This document shows positions 33,206-42,616 of a stretch of DNA of 64,000 bases, piece after piece. The stretch lies in NCBI RefSeq assembly GCF_000517545.1, contig NZ_BAIV01000022.1, forward strand, positions 41,625 through 105,624, given 5' to 3'. The notes below the pieces were generated by a model. It was not told the origin of the DNA, ran no database searches, and worked only from the letters and a program-made list of their open reading frames with translations. This DNA is from Bacteroides reticulotermitis JCM 10512 (GTDB lineage: Bacteria; Bacteroidota; Bacteroidia; Bacteroidales; Bacteroidaceae). Both the position numbers and the translations under genes were made by a program. Positions within the stretch are counted from its first letter, which is position 1. Each line of letters starts with the position of its first letter.

Positions 33206-35260
33206 ATGAATAAAACAATGAAATATATTGCCTGTCTGGGAGTAATCCTACTATCTCTCTCCTTTCACGGATGTTCGGAAGAGACGCTGGATACCCCTGC
33301 ATCTAAAGGTACTGCCCTCAACCTATATGTAGGCAGTACCACCGGGGCCACTACCCGTTTGGGAGAATTGACGAACCCGAGTCAGATAAACGACCTGGTC
33401 GATAACAAAAACCACATCGGCCTCTATGTTTACTATCAGGACGATTACAGTGCCAACAACCTAACCAAACCTTACATCCGTAACCTCGAATGTAAGATTA
33501 GCGGTTCGCAGTTGGTTCCCGTAGACGGAAGCAGCATCTACATCTATGACCGGATGACGATTGTCGCCTTTTATCCATACAACAAGGATTTCGTACACGA
33601 TTTCGCCGTACAGTCGGACGAAACGGAGTACCCCATCACGGAAAGCAATTACGAGAATCAGACTTACATTCCCTACCGTGCGCAGGCCAATGTAAATCCG
33701 ACAAACGCCTATTATGTAGCTCTCGAATTGGTACCACAACAAACGTTCAAGGTAGAAGTGGTATTAGTTGCCAACAACCCCGCCAGCTTTCCGAAGACGA
33801 CCGACACCAGTTACAAGAATGGCGACATCAAGCTATTGCCGAGTATCGACCCGTATAGCACCACCTACACTTCCGGTGTTGACCGCCGCGAGTATTGGGT
33901 AGACCGGATGGATAACTTCGTACCGGATGGCGGAGGAAAGTATGTCCGTCGCTACAACGCTTATATCTGGAAGAGTACCCTGAACAGCAAACATCATGAC
34001 GGTAAGAATCACGATGACAACAAGATTGAGAAGGGCGACTTGCTTTTCCAAAGCGATGAACTGACACTGATAGTTCCCGAAACGCTGGACTTCGGACAAC
34101 GAATTGTATATCGCTACGGATACAATATGGATTCGGGAGAGATCTTCATTCCAACTTCCGAAAATCTGGTTTACGACGCTAAGACGCTTCAGGCAACCGC
34201 TTCAGGCGGAGGCGGTGGTTATCAGGTGTGCGACATCGATTTGGCAGCAGGAGGCATAACCAACTGGGTATCTCCCAAATACTATATGGGAACCTATGAC
34301 GGTGGCGGCCATGCCATTAAGAATCTGGTCATAAACACTGCCCCCACGAGCAACAACACCGATCAAACAGGCAAACAAGGCTTCGGCTTATTCGGTAGCG
34401 TGATCGGGGAAGCAACCTTGAAGAATATCAACCTGGTTTCTCCTTCGATAACAGTCGACTTTACAAACACAGCCTTGAAAGATACCTGCTATGTAGGTGG
34501 CTTATGCGGTATTGTGAATCCGGCCATTCCCGAAGATATCATCAAGCAATTAATCACAATCGATGTTCCACCCGAAGTTTCGGGTGCTATACGTGAAGCC
34601 TTGATGGAGGAACGCATGCAGAATTATGCCAATACAACCAGCACCATACGTGGATGCAAAGTAAGTGATCCGCATATCGTAGTCGATGGTGAGAATGTAA
34701 TTGCAGGCGGACTCTGCGGAGAAGCGGGTAATCAAAAGAATCTGGCTTCTATCAAAGACTCGTATGTTTCGCAATCAGTCTCTTCGACTGCTATTATCTC
34801 GGTAAACGCTGATACGGAAGAGGTGAAAAGTAAATACTCCAACGCATCTGTGGGTAGCTTCTGCGGCTTACTGAGTGCAGGTACTATTACCAACAGTTAT
34901 AGCGCGATGACTACTACACACGTCACCGGCTTTGTGCGAACAGTTACGCCGGGCACAGGAAATAATCCGCCAACAATCGGGTCGAAACAGATTGCCAACG
35001 GATTCTGTAACATAACTACCGGATCATCCGCAAGCATCGCCAATGCATACACTGAAATACCGAACTCGACCACAAACGGGGTAACGTCTTTCGTTAGCGG
35101 ATGGCCGAGTTGGCCGTTGTTCGAGGGTGACCCTACTTCAAACGGTAAGTCGAAATGGCCGGCTCTTAGCTGGAACAACTCGTGGGCTGACGTCGGTGCC
35201 GCTCCTACTACCTATCCTACACTGATATGGGAGCATCCACTTTATATTGAAAACAAGTAA
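33206..35260 (+). CDS. Fimbria-locus lipoprotein with GLUG-like repeats
   Basis: A 684-aa lipoprotein (lipobox SFHGCSE), intact. The N-terminal half resembles fimbrillin N-domains (NHIGLYVYYQDD, YDRMTIVAFYPYNKDFVHDF, SDELTLIVPETLDFG). The C-terminal half has repeats with the core GGLCG (VGGLCGIVNP, AGGLCGEAGN, VGSFCGLLSAG) alternating with short strand-turn units, and closes with WPSWPLFEGDP. It is built like its upstream neighbour. The two probably arose by duplication or domain sharing and may be alternative or paired tip proteins. Confidence 0.75.
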   Translation: MNKTMKYIACLGVILLSLSFHGCSEETLDTPASKGTALNLYVGSTTGATTRLGELTNPSQINDLVDNKNHIGLYVYYQDDYSANNLTKPYIRNLECKISGSQLVPVDGSSIYIYDRMTIVAFYPYNKDFVHDFAVQSDETEYPITESNYENQTYIPYRAQANVNPTNAYYVALELVPQQTFKVEVVLVANNPASFPKTTDTSYKNGDIKLLPSIDPYSTTYTSGVDRREYWVDRMDNFVPDGGGKYVRRYNAYIWKSTLNSKHHDGKNHDDNKIEKGDLLFQSDELTLIVPETLDFGQRIVYRYGYNMDSGEIFIPTSENLVYDAKTLQATASGGGGGYQVCDIDLAAGGITNWVSPKYYMGTYDGGGHAIKNLVINTAPTSNNTDQTGKQGFGLFGSVIGEATLKNINLVSPSITVDFTNTALKDTCYVGGLCGIVNPAIPEDIIKQLITIDVPPEVSGAIREALMEERMQNYANTTSTIRGCKVSDPHIVVDGENVIAGGLCGEAGNQKNLASIKDSYVSQSVSSTAIISVNADTEEVKSKYSNASVGSFCGLLSAGTITNSYSAMTTTHVTGFVRTVTPGTGNNPPTIGSKQIANGFCNITTGSSASIANAYTEIPNSTTNGVTSFVSGWPSWPLFEGDPTSNGKSKWPALSWNNSWADVGAAPTTYPTLIWEHPLYIENK

Positions 35261-35272
35261 ACGGTGATAGAT

Positions 35273-36433
35273 ATGAAAATCAATTCAATCCTATATACTT
35301 TCGCAACGCTTGCCGCATTTTCCTTGTTGTCGGCTTGCCAGAGTGACAACGAAAATCCGGCAGAGACCGAAGAGACCACGCTTTCTTTCTATCCTACGAT
35401 AGCGAGTATGAATCAGGAAGGCACAACGCGTGCCGCAGGTGCTTTCTTCAACACAGGCGACCAGATTACGATCAAGTCGACTACCAGTCGCCCGGGAGAT
35501 CCAGAAACGTCAAGTGCATACACATATAACGCTACTACCGGGACGTTTACCGGCAACCTCCGGTTCAAACTGGACAATACGTATATGAAGAGTTTAGTAG
35601 CCGTATGGCCCAGCGCCACTGAACGGGCACTGCCTCTCATTACCGACCAGCGTAAATTGGAGGACTACCGGAAAGCCGACCGCTTGAAAGCAGAGGCTAA
35701 TACGAACAATATTTTACCTACTTCCGAACCGATTCCGCTTAACTTCAAGCACGAACAGAGCCGACTGACTTTCCGCTTGGCAGGCCAGAACGCAAACGGC
35801 TTGTATATCAAAGCGCTTATCGTGGAACTGATGGCAAGCGTAGACGGCCAAGCAGCCAAGTCTACCGCCTTCTGGGCCTATTGCAAAGACGATGGCATGG
35901 CCGAACTGATACTTCCTCCGGGTGTTGAGCTCAAAGGGGTAAGCGATCCGCTGATGATTGGATTGGTTACCGTGGGAAACAAAGACAATAACGCCCTAAA
36001 CTTCCGGGGTGGTGTCTATATCCCGGCTTCAACCAGCATCACATTGCAAGCCTGCACGGATTATCTGGTAACACTGACTCCACAGGGTTACGGTTTGTCT
36101 GCCCATATCACCATCGAAACGTTCGTACCTGACGAAGGCTATATCGGTATTCCGATTCAAATGCCGGAACTGATATCGGAAGGAAACTACAAGATCAACA
36201 CCGTAACTCAATTGGTTACCCTTTCCCGCTTATTGGCAGGAGGATACATCAAGGGACAGGATGCGGCTACCTGGAAAAGTTATCAGTACGTGATCGACGA
36301 CAACTTAGCCATGTCGGTCAATGGGAAGCTTTACTTCCTCCCGATCGACGCTTCGCTAAAGAGTCACTTTAACAAGGAGGTGATACCGGACGCTTTAGAA
36401 CCCGATACCAACTTTGCTTTATTCAACAACTAA
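35273..36433 (+). CDS. Fimbrillin family lipoprotein
   Basis: A lipoprotein of 386 aa (lipobox LLSACQS). An in-frame GTG at 35264 is possible, but the ATG at 35273 places the signal peptide better. The N-terminal domain has TLSFYPTIASM...GTTRAAGAFFNTGDQI and LNFKHEQSRLTFRLAG, the marks of fimbrillin-like proteins. The C-terminal part (LISEGNYKINTVTQLVTLSRLLAGGYI) is not a standard fimbrillin end and resembles linkers to repeat domains. It starts 12 bp after the preceding stop, so the locus continues as one operon. Confidence 0.72.
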   Translation: MKINSILYTFATLAAFSLLSACQSDNENPAETEETTLSFYPTIASMNQEGTTRAAGAFFNTGDQITIKSTTSRPGDPETSSAYTYNATTGTFTGNLRFKLDNTYMKSLVAVWPSATERALPLITDQRKLEDYRKADRLKAEANTNNILPTSEPIPLNFKHEQSRLTFRLAGQNANGLYIKALIVELMASVDGQAAKSTAFWAYCKDDGMAELILPPGVELKGVSDPLMIGLVTVGNKDNNALNFRGGVYIPASTSITLQACTDYLVTLTPQGYGLSAHITIETFVPDEGYIGIPIQMPELISEGNYKINTVTQLVTLSRLLAGGYIKGQDAATWKSYQYVIDDNLAMSVNGKLYFLPIDASLKSHFNKEVIPDALEPDTNFALFNN

Positions 36434-36446
36434 AGAGAATCATAGA

Positions 36447-37727
36447 ATGAAACATCATATTTATATTGTCATGAGTGTAGTTGCGTTCGCCTTCATGGGA
36501 GGTGCGTGCAGCCAGACAGACGACTACCAAGCCGGCGAGGAGACTCAAACAACACCGGTGGAAGGGATTGCTTTATCATTGGAGAGTTCTCAGGCAACGA
36601 TAGAAACCGGCACAAGAGCCACCGTTTCAGGTTACTCCATCAACTCTTCGATCGATCCGACTAATAAGGATCCTAAGCTTCGGACTAACTGGAAACTGGA
36701 TTTCAAGCTTTTCTATCAGTCAAGCGGTGCAACTACTGAATATTTAGCAGGTAGTTTCCTCGGCGGCATTTACGATTCGGCGACAGATAAGCAATACTGG
36801 CGGCCGGTTCCCACAGGGGGCACGGACAAGTGGTATTTCCCGAACTACTTTCATCCCACAGCCAATCTGCTGATCTATCCCGATCCGGCAGGTGTAGCGT
36901 ATCCGGCAGCTGTTGAGCTCGATCAGTCAACCTCAGCGGCTCTGATGGCGCAGGATATCTTATTCAAGAATAATGAGCCGGTACAAATTGCGCATAACAT
37001 GATCTATGCTACCAGCGGCAGTTCAACAAGAAGCATTTCGGTAAATCACCAACGTTCCATGCTCGACTTCATCGTCAGCGATGTGGTACATGCCGATATT
37101 GCCAGCGTTACAGTGGTAGTCGGTACGGGAGTTACAGCCAAAGAATACACACCTTTTCAGGTGCAGAAGACGGGAACCACTACCGGTAATCAAGAGTATC
37201 TGCTTATCTTACCGGAAACGACTAGCACAGCTCCGGTGGTAAAGATCAAGACGATGGACAATTCCGCCGCAGGGGCAAGCCCGATCACCTATCTGTTTAC
37301 CGTAGGAACTACGGCATTTGCAAGCAACAGGTGTTACTATTTCACATTGCAAGGCAACCAGGTTGCCTTCTCTCCGGTCACGGTAACCGACTGGACAACC
37401 GGACAACCGGTATCAGGCGAATACATTGCGGTTACGGCTTACCCGACTTTCAAAGGGACTCCGAACACAACGATTTACTTGTATTATGATAACAAACTGA
37501 CCGAATCGAACGGTGCAGGTGGAACTCGTCCGAAGTTGCAAGCAGTGACTTTCAACAACGAGGGCGAATGTACCTTCAAGCCGGACGGTCGTGTGATTAC
37601 GCATATCGGAGTGGTAAACGATTTCAGCCAATTGATCGACCTCTCCACTACCTCAAGTACAATCAAGTTGGATAAGATGTATATCGATCTGACAAGTATA
37701 CTAGGCCTGATTAATCCACCGGGATAA
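36447..37727 (+). CDS. Fimbrillin family lipoprotein, last gene of the locus
   Basis: A 426-aa lipoprotein (lipobox MGGACSQ). The open frame begins at 36414, inside the upstream gene, but the ATG at 36447 gives the proper signal sequence (MKHHIYIVMS). It carries RSISVNHQRSMLDFIVSD, the fimbrillin strand motif, and VAFSPVTVTDWTTGQPV, then an extra Ig-like domain of about 100 aa. It is the last gene of the locus; a hairpin terminator follows within 25 bp. Function in the fimbria is inferred from context only. Confidence 0.72.
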   Translation: MKHHIYIVMSVVAFAFMGGACSQTDDYQAGEETQTTPVEGIALSLESSQATIETGTRATVSGYSINSSIDPTNKDPKLRTNWKLDFKLFYQSSGATTEYLAGSFLGGIYDSATDKQYWRPVPTGGTDKWYFPNYFHPTANLLIYPDPAGVAYPAAVELDQSTSAALMAQDILFKNNEPVQIAHNMIYATSGSSTRSISVNHQRSMLDFIVSDVVHADIASVTVVVGTGVTAKEYTPFQVQKTGTTTGNQEYLLILPETTSTAPVVKIKTMDNSAAGASPITYLFTVGTTAFASNRCYYFTLQGNQVAFSPVTVTDWTTGQPVSGEYIAVTAYPTFKGTPNTTIYLYYDNKLTESNGAGGTRPKLQAVTFNNEGECTFKPDGRVITHIGVVNDFSQLIDLSTTSSTIKLDKMYIDLTSILGLINPPG

Positions 37728-37748
37728 AGTCCATTCATCATTCAAAAA

Positions 37749-37784
37749 AAGTAGGGCTGCCTTTCCAAAAGGGCAGCCCTACTT
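37749..37784. terminator. Terminator between the fimbria locus and the methyltransferase remnant
   Basis: AAGTAGGGCTGCCTTT at 37749-37764 pairs with AAAGGGCAGCCCTACTT ending at 37784. It is a strong, nearly perfect stem with a short loop between two converging genes. A runs precede it on the plus strand, so it would terminate the leftward transcript best. Confidence 0.8.
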
Positions 37785-37812
37785 CTATGGCAATATACCT
37801 AAGATTGTAATA

Positions 37813-38256
37813 TCAGGGTTTAAGTGCTAAAACGTAGATCTGTTTTTCGGATTGATCGGTAAAGGCTTCTTCTTCAAAACCTCCAAACTTGTGAATAACG
37901 TTGAATCCAGCCCAGTCGAGGTATGAATCCAATTCTTGAGGGAAAAACAACCTCATATCCAGGTTTTGAATGGAATGAAACTCCCCATTGATAAAATGAT
38001 GCCATTCGATGCGATTAATCTGGGTTGCTTTTTCATAATGCATGGTCTGTTTTATCAACACTTCCCTTCCATCGCTGGTTGTATACTCAGCAATTGTTTG
38101 TTGTTCTTTTTCAGCTTCAACTAGATACTGAATATTCGGATTAAAGCAATCTAACAGGAAGGTTCCTCCTTCTTTGAGATGATCGGCAACGACCTTTAGA
38201 GCCTGAAATAAACCTTCATTCGTATATAAATGATGGATGGAATTAAATGGAATCAA
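37813..38256 (-). pseudogene. Truncated SAM-dependent methyltransferase
   Basis: The 147 codons match only the C-terminal part of a class I methyltransferase: PFNSIHHLYTNEGLFQAL is motif 4 and following, then HLKEGGTFLLDCFNPN. The SAM-binding GxGxG part, normally 70-100 residues upstream, is absent. The reading frame has no ATG; the first possible start is TTG at 38256, and 82 bp further is the ilvC stop. The ilvC terminator occupies that gap. A single indel cannot explain the loss, so this is a real deletion remnant. Confidence 0.75.
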
Positions 38257-38275
38257 TCCGGTGTTCGGATATAGA

Positions 38276-38316
38276 CATAAAAAAACAAGGAGCAGTTTTC
38301 GGGGCAGCTCCTTGTT
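38276..38316 (-). terminator. Terminator of the ilv operon
   Basis: AACAAGGAGC at 38284-38293 pairs with GCTCCTTGTT at 38307-38316. On the minus strand it is followed by seven T. It begins 22 bp beyond the ilvC stop. Confidence 0.85.
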
Positions 38317-38338
38317 CTCTTTATCTATTCAATGCTGA

Positions 38339-39385
38339 TTAGCTATTCTCCGGACGAAGTTTGCGTACAGTAACAGCTGTCTGCCACATTTCGCTTTCGC
38401 GCAACTGACGCAGCTCTTCGTTCAGCTTTTCACGGTAATCAGGTTGTGAGTTGCTATCGATAGAAAGCTGTGCTTCATTACCTGTCTTAACGCTATCATA
38501 CAGTTGGTTCATAACCGGTTTGATGGCATCGTGGAAAGGGCCCATCCAGTCGAGTGCACCACGTTGTGCGGTAGTCGAGCAGTTGGCATACATCCAGTCC
38601 ATACCGTTCTTAGCGAACAACGGCATCAGGGATTGAGTCAATTCTTCAACAGTTTCATTGAAAGCTTCAGAAGGTGTGTGGCCATTTTCACGAAGTACTT
38701 CGTATTGAGCCAACAACAGGCCTTGAATAGCTCCCATCAACGAACCACGCTCGCCTGTCAAGTCAGAGTAAACTTCACGTTTGAAAGTTGTTTCAAACAG
38801 GTAACCCGAACCTACACCGATACCCAAAGCAACCACGCGATCGTGTGCGTGGCCTGTTGCATCCTGGAAGATAGCAAATGAAGAGTTCAGTCCGCGACCT
38901 TCAAGGAACATCGTGCGAAGTGAAGTACCTGATCCTTTCGGAGCAACCAGGATAACATCTACATCAGCCGGAGGAACAATACCGGTACGTTCTTTATACG
39001 TGATACCGAAACCGTGAGAGAAATACAGAGCCTTTCCCGGAGTCAGGTTTGCCTTTACAGTCGGCCATACTTCGATTTGTGCAGCGTCAGAAAGAAGGTA
39101 TTGAATGATTGTTCCGCGTTGGCAAGCCTCGTCGATGTCGAACAATGTTTCACCCGGCACCCAACCATCGGCTACGGCTTTCTCCCAAGTTTTTCCACCT
39201 TTACGTTGTCCAACAATTACATTGAAACCATTGTCACGCAGGTTAAGTGACTGGCCGGGGCCTTGCACTCCATAACCGATTACGGCGATGATTTCGTTCT
39301 TCAATACTTCACGAGCTTTCTCCAATGGAAATTCTTCGCGGGTTACTACATTCTCCATAACACCGCCAAAATTCATCTGTGCCAT
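38339..39385 (-). CDS. ilvC: Ketol-acid reductoisomerase
   Basis: Second step of valine/isoleucine synthesis: isomerisation and NADPH reduction of acetolactate. Length 348 aa, intact. The Rossmann motif is VIGYGVQGPGQS. Metal and substrate residues lie in APKGSGTSLR, DLTGERGSLMGA and EAFNETVEEL. The C-terminal part (NSQPDYREKLNEEL, VRKLRPEN) resembles fungal Ilv5 as I remember it, more than the short bacterial class I form. It is the last gene of the ilvD-ilvB-ilvN-thioesterase-ilvC operon and lies 87 bp after the thioesterase. Confidence 0.95.
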   Translation of the reverse strand: MAQMNFGGVMENVVTREEFPLEKAREVLKNEIIAVIGYGVQGPGQSLNLRDNGFNVIVGQRKGGKTWEKAVADGWVPGETLFDIDEACQRGTIIQYLLSDAAQIEVWPTVKANLTPGKALYFSHGFGITYKERTGIVPPADVDVILVAPKGSGTSLRTMFLEGRGLNSSFAIFQDATGHAHDRVVALGIGVGSGYLFETTFKREVYSDLTGERGSLMGAIQGLLLAQYEVLRENGHTPSEAFNETVEELTQSLMPLFAKNGMDWMYANCSTTAQRGALDWMGPFHDAIKPVMNQLYDSVKTGNEAQLSIDSNSQPDYREKLNEELRQLRESEMWQTAVTVRKLRPENS

Positions 39386-39472
39386 TTTCTTTTTTGTTTT
39401 TGTTTATGATGGCTTTCACGCCATCTGTTATTAAGTTGAATTATCTATATTTAGTTGTTCCCGGTAACCTCG

Positions 39473-40216
39473 TTATACGAAGATTACTTTCGAACGGCAA
39501 ACTACTTCATTCCCGTTTTTCTTCACTTCTACGTGATACTCATTCTCATTTACCTCGTCGCAGAAGAAAGATAGTTCGTCTCCGTAGTAGCTTTCGGCTA
39601 CATAAGCCATCTCAAAACGTCTGATACGTTTCGTTTTATAGAAGTCGATCGGAAACAGATCGAGAATATGTTCGATATACCGGATGCTGTTGACATGCCC
39701 GTTGACATCGATATCACTATACTTAGCCGTCAGCTTGTCCGACGGATCGGTATTCGCGACCTTGATGCGCGAAGGCTTCTCGATGGGACAAGACTCGTCG
39801 CAAATGTAATCGACAATCGCCCCTTCGTGCATGGCCAATAGGTCGATCGGCTTACGGGTGTTGAGGTTAATCATAGCCCATACCGAACGGGCGTAACCGA
39901 TCTTCTTACCGTCTTTATTGATAATCGCGAAGTTACGGTCGGTAAAGAGCCGGTAGACGTTTTCTACCCAGGTCTGCACCTGGAAGTCTTCGTACTGATA
40001 GGGCATCTCATCCAACTCGATCGCCAAACGTGAAAGTACCCACGTGTAGTTTTCTTCATTCAGGGTAGCGATGCCAAATCCACGATCGGCCGAATGAAAA
40101 CCTGCGCAATTCAGCAAATGGTTACCCAGCACCCCCATGGTCAACCGCCCGTTGAAGTCAACGTGAAACGGTTCGGCTACAAAGTTGTAAGTCCCTATTT
40201 TACTGTTTTCACTCAT
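39473..40216 (-). CDS. Acyl-ACP thioesterase
   Basis: A 247-aa double hot-dog thioesterase of the plant FatA/FatB type, hydrolysing acyl-ACP to free fatty acid. The family signature DIDVNGHVNSIRYIEHIL contains the catalytic Asn/His pair. The N-terminal half has the partner hot-dog fold (HLLNCAGFHSADRGFG). It is embedded in the ilv operon and overlaps the ilvN stop by 4 bp, so it is translated with it. The placement may tie release of branched or straight acyl chains to branched-chain precursor supply; that link is my inference. Confidence 0.88.
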   Translation of the reverse strand: MSENSKIGTYNFVAEPFHVDFNGRLTMGVLGNHLLNCAGFHSADRGFGIATLNEENYTWVLSRLAIELDEMPYQYEDFQVQTWVENVYRLFTDRNFAIINKDGKKIGYARSVWAMINLNTRKPIDLLAMHEGAIVDYICDESCPIEKPSRIKVANTDPSDKLTAKYSDIDVNGHVNSIRYIEHILDLFPIDFYKTKRIRRFEMAYVAESYYGDELSFFCDEVNENEYHVEVKKNGNEVVCRSKVIFV

Positions 40217-40770
40217 TTCGCCTCCAGTTTTTGATTGTATTTCGCTTCCCGGTCATCGAGAAACTCGTTCACCCGTTCGAAACAGCTGGTGGTGATGGCT
40301 ACACGTCCCGAACGAACGAACTGTAACACACACTTAAGTGCCTTCAATTCTTCGTAAAGCGAGGTTATATCTTCGCTCATACCGTTCTTCTCTACAATCG
40401 AGAACACCGGATTCACTTCTACAATCCGTGCATTGTACCGGCGTATCACCTTCGATGCTTCGGGAGTTTCCTGAAATTCGGGCGTAGATACCTTGTACAA
40501 CGCTATTTCGTGGAAGTAGATGTCACTGTCGGTGAAGTAATGTGCTTGCAGCACGTCTATCTTCTTCCGGATCTGTTTCACAACTTTCTCTATCGTATCA
40601 TTATCCGCCAAGGTAGTGATCGTGTACTTATGCACGCCTTTGATGGAGGATGCCGACACGTTCAGGCTTTCGATATTAATCTGACGACGGGTGAATACGG
40701 CCGTAACCTGATTCAGCAATCCGGCAAAGTTTTCCGAATGGACGATAATTGTATATAATGTTTTCTCCAT
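40213..40770 (-). CDS. ilvN: Acetolactate synthase small subunit
   Basis: Regulatory subunit of acetolactate synthase, 185 aa, with an N-terminal ACT domain (TLYTIIVHSENFAGLLNQV, RRQINIESLNVSASS) that binds valine for feedback inhibition, and a C-terminal ALS_ss_C domain (YNARIVEVNP...FVRSGRVAITT). In the raw sequence it is read through from ilvB without a stop. That is due to a missing C upstream near 40824-40826. With the base restored, ilvB stops at 40784 and ilvN starts at the ATG at 40770, 13 bp later. Confidence 0.9.
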   Translation of the reverse strand: MEKTLYTIIVHSENFAGLLNQVTAVFTRRQINIESLNVSASSIKGVHKYTITTLADNDTIEKVVKQIRKKIDVLQAHYFTDSDIYFHEIALYKVSTPEFQETPEASKVIRRYNARIVEVNPVFSIVEKNGMSEDITSLYEELKALKCVLQFVRSGRVAITTSCFERVNEFLDDREAKYNQKLEAK

Positions 40771-40783
40771 ACCTTTATTCTTT

Positions 40784-42537
40784 TTAGCACTCCAACAACA
40801 TCTGGTTAACCGATCCGCCCGGAGGGTCATCGGCATCACATTGCCTTCTTCCACCACACAGGCTTCCAAAAGGAACGGGCCGTCTACCCCCAGCATTTCA
40901 TCAATCGCAGCCTTTAGCTCTTCACGGGTGTAGACTTTCCGGGATGCAATGTTGTATCCTTCGCAAATCTTCATGTAGTCAGGGTTGAGCATCGGCGTAA
41001 ACGAGTAGCGTTTGTTGAAGAACATCGCTTGCCACTGGCGTACATTGCCCAGGTAGTTATTATTTAGAATAATCATTTTCACGGGAGCCTGCTGTTCCAT
41101 AATGGTGCCTAGTTCCTGTATATTCATCTGCAAACCACCGTCGCCCATAAATACACAAACGGTACGGTCGGGACAGCCGAAGGTGGCGCCAATGGCAGCC
41201 GGAAGTCCGAATCCCATCGTTCCCAATCCACCGGAGGTAACAATGCTACGGTCTTTGGTATATTTAAAGTAGCGGGCAGCCATCATCTGGTTCTGGCCTA
41301 CGTCGGTCACCAGAATCGCTTCGTGGTTGGTCGCGTCGCTTACCGCACGAACGACTTCGCCCATACTCAGGGTTTTGCTTTTCGGGTACAGTTCGGGGCG
41401 AATAACTTTCTCTTCCTCCATCTCCTCGTATACCTTGAAGCTATCCAGCCACTCGGTATGTTGATTCTTTTTCAACCGTTCGGTCACGGCTACCAGCGTT
41501 TGCTTGCAGTCGCCCAACACAGCGATGTCCGCTTTCAGGTTCTTATTGACCTCAGCGGGATCGATGTCGAAATGAATGATCTTAGCCTGCTTGGCATAGG
41601 TTGCCAGGTTACCGGTCACACGGTCGTCGAAACGCATACCGACTGCTATCAGTACATCGCATTTGTTGGTGTTGACATTCGGGCCGAGGTTGCCGTGCAT
41701 ACCCAACATTCCTTTATTCAACGGATGGTTGGTCGACAAAGCGGAAAGGCCGTGCAGCGTGCATCCGGCGGGCATATCGGCTTTCTCCAGAAAGGTACGC
41801 AGTTCTTCCTGCGCATTGCCCAGTTCCACGCCTTGGCCTACCAGTACAAGGGGGCGTTCGGCGTTGTTTATCAAATCGGCAGCAGCAATCACAGTCTCCT
41901 CTTCCGTATCGGGAACAGGGACGTAGCTGCGAATAAAATCTAACTTAGTGGGCGTGTAGGCTACTTTTTCCAATTGTGCGTTCTTTGCGAAGTCGAGCAC
42001 CACCGGACCGGGGCGACCGCTTTTGGCTATATAGAAAGCACGGGCTACCGCCCAGGCAACATCTTCTGCCCGACGAATCTGATAGCTCCACTTGGTGATT
42101 GGTTGGGTAATACCTACAAGGTCGACTTCCTGAAACGCATCGGTTCCTAGGAAACTGGTTCCTACTTGTCCGGCAATGACTACGATGGGGGTGCTGTCGA
42201 TCATCGCGTCGGCAATGCCAGTGATCGTATTAGTTGCTCCCGGACCGCTTGTTACCAAACAGACACCGACTTCATTCGCAACACGGGCATAACCTTGCGC
42301 AGCATGTGCCGCTCCCTGTTCGTGACGAACGAGAATGTGATGCAAGGCTCTTTGGTGATCGTACAAGGCATCGAAAACCGGCATAATGGAACCGCCGGGA
42401 TAACCGAATATTGTCTTCACTCCCTGGTGCTCCAATGAACGCATTAAAGCTTCGGCACCCGATATCTGGGGTGCCTCTCCTTGGGGGAGAGCGGGAGAAG
42501 TTGCTGTTGTTTTATTTTCACTTGACATATTATTCAC
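40784..42537 (-). CDS. ilvB: Acetolactate synthase large subunit, frameshifted end
   Basis: Thiamine-diphosphate enzyme making acetolactate or acetohydroxybutyrate. The proton-relay Glu lies in VRHEQGAAHAAQGYAR and the ThDP motif is GDGGLQMNIQELGT with NNNYLGNVRQWQ. Restored length is 584 aa. As read, the frame runs on into ilvN; restoring one C near 40824-40826 (ACCC to ACCCC) gives the family's usual end PPGGSVNQMLLEC and a stop at 40784. The N-terminal 25 residues are variable, so the start could be a few codons further in. It lies 79 bp after ilvD. Confidence 0.93.
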
Positions 42538-42616
42538 AAATTACCAAATTAATATTAGTCGAACCGATCTCCTTCTTTCCACTCCTATCGGAGAGGGGAA
42601 CCGGAAAAGAGGTTCT

